This document shows, in pieces, positions 16,332-24,600 of a stretch of 41,928 bases of DNA (positions are counted from its first letter, which is position 1; every line of letters begins with the position of its first letter). The position numbers and the translations under genes are program-made. The stretch is from Candidatus Omnitrophota bacterium (GTDB lineage Bacteria > Omnitrophota > Gorgyraeia > JAFGIU01), in assembly GCA_016929445.1 (NCBI GenBank), contig JAFGIU010000035.1, positions 1-41,928 on the forward strand, in the 5' to 3' direction. Under the pieces are notes generated by a model, which had not been told where the DNA came from, made no database searches, and worked only from the letters and a program-made list of their open reading frames with translations.

Positions 16332-18017
16332 ATGAAACAAATTAGAACGCAAGACCGGAGTGCTCGAGCAGCGGTCGGACTAATTTTGGCGGCGGCTTTG
16401 GTGGCCGTATCGCCCGGGTATGGGTATGGCCAAACCAGCCCGGATGCCCGTTATTTTGAGCCGATGTCTGCTACACCCATCCAAGATACAGTATCAAGGG
16501 CGCGGGAGTATGAGGTCGGTGTCAATGATTTGCTGGACATCAGTATTCTAAAACCGGAGGAGATCCGCAGCACACTGACGGTGGCGGTGGCACCTGACGG
16601 AGCTATCACGGTTCCCTATATAGGGAATGTTCAGGCTAACGGACGCACTCTTCCGGTTATTCAGGATGAGGTCCAAAAGCGTTTGGCGGATGGATATGTC
16701 GAGTTTCCTGTTGTGTCCGTCTCACTGAGACAAACCCGGAGCAAGAAATTCACGGTTTATGGTCAAGTCGTTCATCCAGGCGCATATCCGGCCGAGGAGC
16801 ATATGCCGCTTCTCAACGCAATTACAGTTGCCGGCGGTCTCATCGTCCCGGGTTCGAAAGGACAGGTTAAGCTTCTGCGTCCTCATCCCGAAGGAGGTGA
16901 GGTTGAGATTCTGGAAACAGATATTTCGGACATTCTGATGGGAGCCCATCAGGACGTGCACGTTCTGTCCGGGGATTCAATAGTAGTGACGGTGGCCAGG
17001 TTTTTTGTCTATGGCCAAATCGCCCGGCCCGGCGCTTATCCGGTTGAAGAGAATATGTCCATATTGCATGCGATCACAGTCGCCGGGGGTTTTGTCGAGT
17101 CCGGAGCAACCGGCCGGATCAAGCTTTTGCGCCGGCAGGGAGCAAAGGAAGAGTTCGAAGTGCTGGAGTCGGATATTACCGCTATCTTGGAGGGAGCCCA
17201 TCAGGATATATACGTGTTGCCTTTCGACACCATCGTTGTGAGCGTCGATAAGTTCTTTCTTTATGGCGAAGTCAACCGCCCGGGCATGTATCCGTTGGAG
17301 AAAACGACTACCCCCCTTACAGCAATTGCTATGGCGGGAGGTTTTGTTCAGTCGGGGGCGACCGGCCGGATCAAATTGTTGCGGTCGAATACCCAAGGAG
17401 AAGAGTTCCACATTCTGGAATCTAATGTTTCAGCCATGCTGGATGGCACCAGCCAAGAGATGGCAATACATCCGGGTGACACGCTGGTGGTTTCGGCCGA
17501 CAGGTATTTTGTGTCCGGCGATGTGGTGCGCCCGGGCGCTTATCCGGTTGAAGAGAACATGACACTTCTGCACGCTGTCTCTGCCAGCGGCGGCTTTATC
17601 GAGTCCGACGCAACCGGTAGTGTAAAACTTTTGCGTCAAGGAGACTCGAATGAAGATTTCCAGATTATTGATTCGGATATTACTGCGATTTTAAGCGGTG
17701 CTCACCGGGATGTGAAAGTGCTCCCCGGCGATTCAATCGTTGTGTCTGTGGACAAGTTTTTTGTCTATGGTGAGGTGAACAGACCCGGGATGTATCCCCT
17801 GAGTAAGACGACGACGCCTTTGACAGCGATTGCGATGGCTGGTGGGTTTACAAAATTCGGGTCCGCCAGCCATGTCAAGCTGTTGAGGATGAACGAAAAG
17901 CTGGGAATGTATGACACGAAGAGCGTGAACATTAAAGATGTCATTTCCGGATACTCAAAAGCCGATTCTTTGCTTCACTCAGGTGATGTTGTTGTAGTTT
18001 CGGAAAGTGCGTTTTAG
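16332..18017 (+). CDS. Wza-like polysaccharide export protein with five tandem SLBB units
   Basis: ATG 16332 is chosen because GAGGGA lies six bases upstream and a signal peptide begins there (MKQIRTQDRSARAAVGLILA..., cleavage near YGYGQ). The 561-residue protein has an N-terminal Poly_export domain (~55-138: YEVGVNDLLDISIL, then VAPDGAITVPYIGNVQANG). Five SLBB units of exactly 84 residues follow, beginning at residues 140, 224, 308, 392 and 476, each with Y/F-x-V-x-G-x-V-x-x-P-G-x-Y-P and AGGF. Wza-type exporters form an octameric outer-membrane channel; usual versions have two SLBB units. There is no obvious cysteine for lipidation, so the outer-membrane link may come from the barrel protein encoded upstream. 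Confidence 0.92.
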   Translation: MKQIRTQDRSARAAVGLILAAALVAVSPGYGYGQTSPDARYFEPMSATPIQDTVSRAREYEVGVNDLLDISILKPEEIRSTLTVAVAPDGAITVPYIGNVQANGRTLPVIQDEVQKRLADGYVEFPVVSVSLRQTRSKKFTVYGQVVHPGAYPAEEHMPLLNAITVAGGLIVPGSKGQVKLLRPHPEGGEVEILETDISDILMGAHQDVHVLSGDSIVVTVARFFVYGQIARPGAYPVEENMSILHAITVAGGFVESGATGRIKLLRRQGAKEEFEVLESDITAILEGAHQDIYVLPFDTIVVSVDKFFLYGEVNRPGMYPLEKTTTPLTAIAMAGGFVQSGATGRIKLLRSNTQGEEFHILESNVSAMLDGTSQEMAIHPGDTLVVSADRYFVSGDVVRPGAYPVEENMTLLHAVSASGGFIESDATGSVKLLRQGDSNEDFQIIDSDITAILSGAHRDVKVLPGDSIVVSVDKFFVYGEVNRPGMYPLSKTTTPLTAIAMAGGFTKFGSASHVKLLRMNEKLGMYDTKSVNIKDVISGYSKADSLLHSGDVVVVSESAF

Positions 18018-18037
18018 TGGAGAGGAAATACAGTTTC

Positions 18038-19591
18038 ATGGAAGCACACAATGCTGCGATTGAATTGACGGTTCGGGATTATGTGAGGGTGGTGTTCCGC
18101 CAGAAGGGCGTTATCTTCGCGACGTTCGTCACTGTGATGGTTATGGCCGTGCTTGGAGCCTTATTGAAGACTCCGGTTTATGAATCCCAGGTCAAAATGC
18201 TGATTTCGGGGAGAAAACAGGCGCAGGCAGAGTATTACACGGACATCAGCATAAGCAGCTATCGAAGTGCGCAGATTACCCTGACCCAAACGGAAATCGT
18301 GACTTCGGATCCGGTGATCGAAAGAACCGTATCCGTGCTTGGCCTTGCAAAAAAGCCTTTTGATTACGAGAAGAGATTTTGTTCTGTACTGAAGAAGCCG
18401 CTTGTGAATCTCCGTAGGATGAGAGTTGAAAAGAAGCTGGACAGCTTGCCGGAAGACCAAAGAAATGCGCTTCTCTTTAGAATGGCTATGGAGGACCTCA
18501 GGAGGCGGCTTAACGTGGAGCCTGTGCGGGACACGGATCTTTTCCTTATTGAGGTAAGGGACTTTAATCCATTGGCCGCTGCGATTACAGCAAACGTGTT
18601 GAGCCGTTCCTTCGCCATATTTGATTTGGAACAGCAATTTGCGGAAATGAAGCTCAAGTACGGAGAGAAGAATCAGTCGGTCATACAGCTGAAAGAGGCC
18701 ATCGACAAGATGAGCCAGGGGCTTAACGGGGCTCCACTCTCTCCGATGGACGCAATCGGTCCCGCCTCCGTCAAGGTCATAGAGCAGGGGAAGGTGCCCC
18801 TGAAGCCGTCCGGTATCTCGCGGAAATTAATCGTCCTATTAGCCTTTTTCATGGGTCTGTTCTTAAGCTTGATGATGGGGTTTGCCTTTGAATACGCGGA
18901 CCAGAAGTTCAGGTCGCCCTCCGAGGCAGAAACGACTCTTGGAATGGATTATGTCGGTTCTCTGAGGAGAAAGCCCAAGAAGGATGATTACTATTCCCTC
19001 TCGGAAGAGCTATATCTTGTTCTCAGAGAGAAGGGTGCCAAGTCCGTTCTGTTCGCTTCAGCCACGGCATACGAAGGCGCCGTTCAGATTATTTCCCACT
19101 TTGGAGAATTCATTGCGGGGAATTTGCATAAGAGGATCCTGCTGATCGATGCCAATTTGCGCAAGCCGGTTTTGCCGCAGTTGCTGAAATTGGCGGAAAC
19201 GAGAGATTTGTTGAATGTGCTCGAGGGCAAGACTCCGTTGGAAAAGGGAGTAAAGAATCTCAGCAAGAATCTGGATGTGCTGGCGACGGGATCCATGGTG
19301 CTAAGCCCTGTTGAACTCCTTGAGTCCAACATGAAGAATCTGATCGACCTGGCGGTCTCGCAGTATGATCTGGTTTTGGTCAACTCGACACCCTTGAAAG
19401 AAGCTAAGGACGCCGCCATCATCTCGGGGATGGTGGACGGTGTGGTTGTTGTCGTCAATGAGAGAAGAACCCGGCGCCAGGTCATCAAAAACGCCTTGGA
19501 ACCTCTGAAGGCGCGGGGTGCCAGCTTCATAGGTGTTGTCTTGAGTAACCGCTGTTATCCTGTCCCGGGAATTATCTATGACCGATTGTAG
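18038..19591 (+). CDS. Wzz/polysaccharide co-polymerase with degenerate tyrosine-kinase-like domain
   Basis: ATG 18038 follows GGAGAGG (12 bases away); a GTG at 18017 overlapping the previous stop is the alternative. The ~517-residue protein has a Wzz domain between two membrane helices (~25-43, FATFVTVMVMAVLGALL, and ~260-285, LLAFFMGLFLSLMMGFAFEY), which controls polymer chain length. The cytoplasmic C-terminus has the CpsD/BY-kinase fold, but its ATP site is ruined. The Walker A position reads SATAYEGAVQ (no GK[S/T]), the A' motif is IDANLRKP instead of IDADLRRP, and Walker B reads LVLVNSTPL with Asn449 in place of Asp. A tyrosine-rich tail is absent. It is probably a pseudokinase regulator of export. 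Confidence 0.85.
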   Translation: MEAHNAAIELTVRDYVRVVFRQKGVIFATFVTVMVMAVLGALLKTPVYESQVKMLISGRKQAQAEYYTDISISSYRSAQITLTQTEIVTSDPVIERTVSVLGLAKKPFDYEKRFCSVLKKPLVNLRRMRVEKKLDSLPEDQRNALLFRMAMEDLRRRLNVEPVRDTDLFLIEVRDFNPLAAAITANVLSRSFAIFDLEQQFAEMKLKYGEKNQSVIQLKEAIDKMSQGLNGAPLSPMDAIGPASVKVIEQGKVPLKPSGISRKLIVLLAFFMGLFLSLMMGFAFEYADQKFRSPSEAETTLGMDYVGSLRRKPKKDDYYSLSEELYLVLREKGAKSVLFASATAYEGAVQIISHFGEFIAGNLHKRILLIDANLRKPVLPQLLKLAETRDLLNVLEGKTPLEKGVKNLSKNLDVLATGSMVLSPVELLESNMKNLIDLAVSQYDLVLVNSTPLKEAKDAAIISGMVDGVVVVVNERRTRRQVIKNALEPLKARGASFIGVVLSNRCYPVPGIIYDRL

Positions 19592-19603
19592 TACATCCTC
19601 CCA

Positions 19604-20821
19604 ATGTCTCTAAAGAAGAAGATCGGACTTGTCTTTGTTGTCTTCACAGCGGCCGCGGTCTGTGAGCTCTTGACGACTATTATCCTGGGTCGGACTCTGC
19701 CGGCAGACGAGTTCGGAAGATTCAAGTTTATCCACACAATTGTCATCGTTCTTGCCAGCCTGTTGGTGTTTGGGCAGAATATCGCGATTGTCCGTAATGT
19801 CGGAAAGATCAGCCCCGAAAGGTACAACTGGCGAAGGTACGTGGGCCTCTGCCTATTGATTTCGGCAGTGTGCGGGCTCTTCGGAGTCGTTTGGCTCGGG
19901 CACTACTACGGCCTTAGTGGCGCAATCCCTTTTGTCTACCTTGCCTGCGTCTCGGCCGTCGGTATTGAATATTATTCATCCGTGCTGCGAGCGCACGAAG
20001 AGTACAACACGTCTGTTATCCTTTCAAAAATCGCTCCGGTTGTCTTTTTCCTGGGTGTCCTCATCATCTTCTATGTTCTCCGGAGACCTCAGTTTTCCGT
20101 CATTCTATCGGTTTATGCAGCAGTGTTCCTGAGCGCTCTTCTGTTCGGCGTCTTTGCTTCCGGAAAGATCGAATGTGGGGCCGATCCTTTTCCTCCCGGA
20201 GGTGTAAAAGACGGTGTATGGCTCTTTCTGATCAGCCTCTGTTTTGTTGTCATGGGCAGGGTGGATCAGTTCTTTATTGCGAAGATGCTTGGATACGAGG
20301 CGCTTGCGGGGTATGCGGCCGTAATCGCGGCGGCTCGGGGATTCGAATTGGTCGCAATGGCGCTTTGGTTTGTGCTCATGCCCCATTATTCCAAAGGCCA
20401 CTCAAGATCCCTGAAGTCCGATACGCTCAAGGCCGGATTGGTTGCCGCCGTGCTTGTGGGAATATACCTGATGGGAGGCAGACTTCTGCTGCATGTCTTT
20501 TTCGGCGGTAAGTTTGATCATGTGATGTATCTAATGAATCTGTTTATCATCATTGGCTTCTTTCAGGTCATGCACACGATACCTTCCGGTATTATTGACG
20601 GTAGAGCCTCGACACGGTTCTTGCGCATCTTTTTCATGTGTTGCCTGTTTGGAATTCTGATCAGTATCATCGGCAATGCGGTGTTGATTCCGCTCTGGGG
20701 CTTAAAAGGTTCTGCATACTCAACCATGGCGGCATGGGCGTTTAGAGTTGTCACGGCCTACATCGTAGTGCTCAAAGAGCGAAACGTCACAGAGCTTACA
20801 GATACCTTACCTTCCTGTTAA
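19604..20821 (+). CDS. Wzx-like oligosaccharide flippase
   Basis: This 405-residue, very hydrophobic protein has roughly ten to twelve membrane helices. It starts SLKKKIGLVFVVFTAAAVCE, then LTTIILGRTLPADEFGRFKF, the typical first helix pair of the Wzx/MATE-like polysaccharide exporters (a G-R-x-L-x-x-x-E-F-G-x-F pattern). It would flip the undecaprenyl-linked repeat unit across the inner membrane. It lies 12 bases after the Wzz gene without a clear Shine-Dalgarno sequence and is the last recognisable gene of the exopolysaccharide locus. No Wzy polymerase is visible in the window. Confidence 0.85.
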   Translation: MSLKKKIGLVFVVFTAAAVCELLTTIILGRTLPADEFGRFKFIHTIVIVLASLLVFGQNIAIVRNVGKISPERYNWRRYVGLCLLISAVCGLFGVVWLGHYYGLSGAIPFVYLACVSAVGIEYYSSVLRAHEEYNTSVILSKIAPVVFFLGVLIIFYVLRRPQFSVILSVYAAVFLSALLFGVFASGKIECGADPFPPGGVKDGVWLFLISLCFVVMGRVDQFFIAKMLGYEALAGYAAVIAAARGFELVAMALWFVLMPHYSKGHSRSLKSDTLKAGLVAAVLVGIYLMGGRLLLHVFFGGKFDHVMYLMNLFIIIGFFQVMHTIPSGIIDGRASTRFLRIFFMCCLFGILISIIGNAVLIPLWGLKGSAYSTMAAWAFRVVTAYIVVLKERNVTELTDTLPSC

Positions 20822-20941
20822 GTTCCTAATACAGCTCTCCCCTATTCTTTCCTCAACCGGGATAAAACACGAGGCTTAGTCGGCGCAGTATGGCTCGTGA
20901 AGTGTCCGGGTGAACTTGGCCACAAGGAAAGAACTGAGTCT

Positions 20942-21472
20942 GTGATTCATCGTACATTGGTGAGTTTATTTCTTGCAGCAGGGTTGTTTCCGTTCTCCGT
21001 CGCCACAACGCTGGCCTTGGGGCCGGGGCCGTCGGTTTCAGTTCATCAGTGGGAATTCGACCAAGACGGCGACACAGAAGGATGGGGAGATTTGCGTGAT
21101 GCCCTGGCGACTCCCCAGGTGCGCGGCGGCACGCTCCAGACTGAGATCACGGGTTCCGATCCCTGGATGGCTCTCATTCCTCCACAGGTAATTAGCGCAA
21201 AGTCTTGTTACCGGGCAGTCATTAAGTACCGGATATCAAGCCCGGACAACACGGCCCAAATCATGTGGCAGACCCGCCAGAATCCTTCCTTTGGGCAAGC
21301 AGGACAATGGAAAGACTTTCACATTGTGGCAGACGGTACCTGGCAAGTTGCGACCGTAGATTTGTCCAGATTTCCCTCCTGGTCGGGCGAAGTGCTCGGC
21401 CTTCGTTTGGATCCCGCCAAGAACGCCATCCAAGGCAGTGTAGAAATTGATTACGTGCGGCTTGAAGGGTAG
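20942..21472 (+). CDS. Small secreted beta-sandwich (carbohydrate-binding-like) protein
   Basis: I place the start at GTG 20942, which has AGGAAAG ten bases upstream and begins a signal peptide (IHRTLVSLFLAAGLFPFSVA). A GTG at 20897 would add 15 charged residues. The mature ~150 residues (WEFDQDGDTEGWGDLRD, then GGTLQTEITGSDPWM, VATVDLSRFPSW, and a final VEIDYVRLEG) have the layout of jelly-roll domains attached to glycoside hydrolases and other secreted proteins. Here the domain stands alone with no enzyme. It may bind the polysaccharide made by the locus upstream, but that is inferred from position only. Confidence 0.65.
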   Translation: MIHRTLVSLFLAAGLFPFSVATTLALGPGPSVSVHQWEFDQDGDTEGWGDLRDALATPQVRGGTLQTEITGSDPWMALIPPQVISAKSCYRAVIKYRISSPDNTAQIMWQTRQNPSFGQAGQWKDFHIVADGTWQVATVDLSRFPSWSGEVLGLRLDPAKNAIQGSVEIDYVRLEG

Positions 21473-21498
21473 TTGAGTAGCGTCCAATATGCGAAAAA

Positions 21499-21531
21499 AA
21501 GACGGTCTTACAAAAAATATACACCCGTCTT
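21499..21531. terminator. Weak inverted repeat after the secreted-protein gene
   Basis: AAGACGG (21499-21505) and CCGTCTT (21525-21531) are perfect 7-bp inverted repeats around a 19-nt AT-rich loop, 27 bases after the stop. The plus strand has no T-run after it; the minus strand has one (the A-run at 21494-21500). It could be a terminator in the minus direction or a regulatory site before the giant gene. Confidence 0.3.
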
Positions 21532-21615
21532 ATCCAGTCCTTAACCTGTTTAATAAGATATTAATAGGCGGCAGGCTAATTCTCTTAACCGGTAATAGGA
21601 TGAAGTAGTTAACCG

Positions 21616-24600
21616 ATGTTAAATGATCTCCTCAGAATGAACTGGGTCCGGGCGATCGCATTTATGCTCTCCTATGCTCTCGTGTGGACCAGTTGTCCGG
21701 CCGGCTATGAAGTGCTCGCAGCTCCCGGACAGTACGCGCGTTTGTCCGCAGGCAAGCGCCTTTTCAATGCCAGATCAGATGCGTCTTCTGCGTCTCCCCG
21801 TCCCCTGGTTTCTTCGCCGCGTGAGCATTTCCAGAAGCATTCCGGAACAAATGGACTCGCAGTTCCCCCCGGCTTGGGCCGTGTGGCCGAAGTCTGGCAG
21901 CCTGAAGGTGTGCAGGCAAAGGGCATGCTCTTCTATGTTCAGGATGTCCATGCCCACTCCGGGGCACAGACGCATATAGCGGCTCTGGTCAAGTTCCTCA
22001 GCGAGGCCTCCGGCATCAAGACAGTTGCTTTGGAAGGAGGGGAGGGGCATTGTCCGACAGAAGCTTTTTCCAATTATCCATCCCCCCAGGCAGTGGAGCG
22101 GGTGGCTCAACTCTTCCTCAACGAATCTTTGTTTACCGGACCTGAGTACTTTGCTGTGGTCAATCCCGGTGAGGCGAAACTCTACGGAGTGGAAGACAGC
22201 TCCGCCTATCGGGAACATCTCCTTGTCCATCAGAAGTGTGGGGACTCGCGTAGCCGCACTTTGGCTTCTCTGTCCATAATTCAATCCGAACTGGATGCAC
22301 TGAAGGAGTCCTGGTATCCCGAAGATCTCAGGAATCTGCAGGAAAAGCGGCAGGCCCTGAATTCCGGCAACGAGGCTGCATTTGAAGACTATGTCGAGGC
22401 GCTGCTTCGCCTGGCCCAGGCCCAACGGCTCGATCTGCATGCTTATCCGCAGGTGGCCGGCTTGGGCGTGGCAGCCCGCTTCTCCAAGGAGCTGAAGGAG
22501 CAGGAAGTCAAGAAAGACATCAAAAATCTCTTGGGGGCATTGACCCCCCGGCTCAACGGCAGGGAAATCCGCGAGCTCAAGGATCTGATAAACGAAGGCC
22601 AGAAAAACGAGCTCAGTCTCAATTACTATTGCCAGGCCCTGGGGAAGCTTGCGTACTGTAAGGGATTGCGCATTTCCCCATTCGAACCTAAGACAGCCAT
22701 TGAATCCAGCCCTGAAAATCTGACGATTCTTAGGGAAGCCTTGGAGAACCCTCCCGTTTCCCGTTTCCCTGTGTTTTCTCAGTACGTGGTGCTGCATCAG
22801 TTGCAGGGTGCGGTGCATTCCGAAGAGGCCTTTCAGGAAATGAGAGGTTTGGAGCGGTCTGTGGAGGAGGCCTCCCTCAATACCGAGGGCCAGAAAATTC
22901 TGCATACGATCCTCTCCCAGGCAGAGCAGATCCAAGGGCTTGCCACACTTAGCCTTTCTCCCGAGGGATGGACCGAATTCCGGAGCGAAGCGGAAAGGGG
23001 GAAGCTTTCCGCAGCAACCTGGGAGACCTTGCTGCGGCAGTTGAACCTGTGGAAGGAGTCGCACAAGGCGCTATTGACCGGAATCTTTGAGGCGTTGCCC
23101 GATCACGAGCGCTATTACGAATTGGCCAATGAACGCGACCGGATTTTTGCCGCGAACACTCTGGAACTTCTGCGGAGGCAGCCCAAGCGCGGCCTGATCC
23201 TTGTCACCGGAGGTTTCCATACGCCTGGGGTGACGCAGCGTCTCCGGGAACAAGACATTGCCTATGCGGTGATTGCCCCGCGCTTTGAGGGAAAGCCGGA
23301 TGACAGAGTGTATGAGAGCCGCTTGAGAGGCGAGTACCCGAGCTTTGCGCAGCTTTCGAGCCGGCTTCATCGGCAGGCTCTGGGCCCTGCGCTCGCCACA
23401 TGGCCCGGAAATCCCGGTTCTGCAGAATTGGTTACTCAGTTTCTCAGGTTGGCAGGCGCTACACCGGTGTCTGCCCCTGTTCAGGCGGCTCCGGCGGATC
23501 AGGCGATGCCGCTCTTGAATCCCACCCGCGCGGCCACGGAACCTGCGCTGGATCCGGGGCTTGTCGAAGGCGTGGAGGCCGCGGTTTTGGCCACCACGGG
23601 CAGGACGCCCTTACCCTTGCTCACTTCCAAGCAGCGTGAAGATGCCCGGACGCTGCGGCCCATTCCCCGGACGGAAGGTTTGCCCACAGAGCCGTCTCCT
23701 CTGAGTCTCATGACCGCTCGCAATTCCCGGTCGCGCAAACCCGAACCGGCGCCGACGCGGGGGCAGTGGCTGGAGCAGGCCCGGCAGATCCGGCGCGCAG
23801 AAGCCGATGCCGAAGGTGCCGGGGTTGGGAACTTGACACGGGAAGAAGATAAAATTGCGCCTCCAGCCCTGGAAGCAGAACGGCCTGAAGTACCTGAAAT
23901 ACCTGAAATATTGGAGGAGCCGGACTTCTTGCAAGACTCTTTGGCGGCAGATCCGCCAGCAGATTCAAACATCATTGAGGAGCCTCGCCGCCGTGTGCCA
24001 CGGAGTCGTGCCCCTGCGTTGCGCATTGGAGGTCCTCGGCGGGTTATTAAGCAGGCGGCCGTGGTCGTTCTGTTGTGCGTGATGCTTTTCATGCCATTCC
24101 GCAGTCTGTTGCCTCCGGTGGGTCATTCAAATGGCTGGGCTGAGTCCGGTCCCGTTGCTTGGATGCTGGATTCAGTGGATACCGTCACCGACTTCATCGG
24201 TCTGGGGCCCCGAATAGTTGAGGCTCAAGGTGGGGGAGGGACAATTCAGGAATTCCCCGCACCCAGTGAGGCAACACCTCCTGCGGAAACAGAGGAGGCC
24301 GTATCTCTTGCTGCAGCAGAGCAGGGCCGGTATCCCGCTCCTGCCCGGGCAGCGACAGACGGCCGGGATTTGGTGGCGCGCAATGGGTCGGGGGAGGTTA
24401 TAGGCCATTTCGGAAACGGGCGGGCCTTTCAGGTTCTGCGCCTGGTCTTTATTCCCCAGGATGATGATTTCTTTGTGAATTCAGGGTTGGATGGGGAGGA
24501 TTACCCAATATGGGCGGTTGTCGAATTTGAGGATGGGGAAGCCTTGGTTGCCTGGGGTCTCACTGAGACTGATGATTCCATACAGATCGAGACCCAGATA

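Noticed and set aside
21775-23064. 429-codon minus-strand frame opposite the giant gene's N-terminus
   Set aside because: It lies inside an uninterrupted 3108-codon plus-strand gene with a recognisable domain; the minus translation has no signal or motif.
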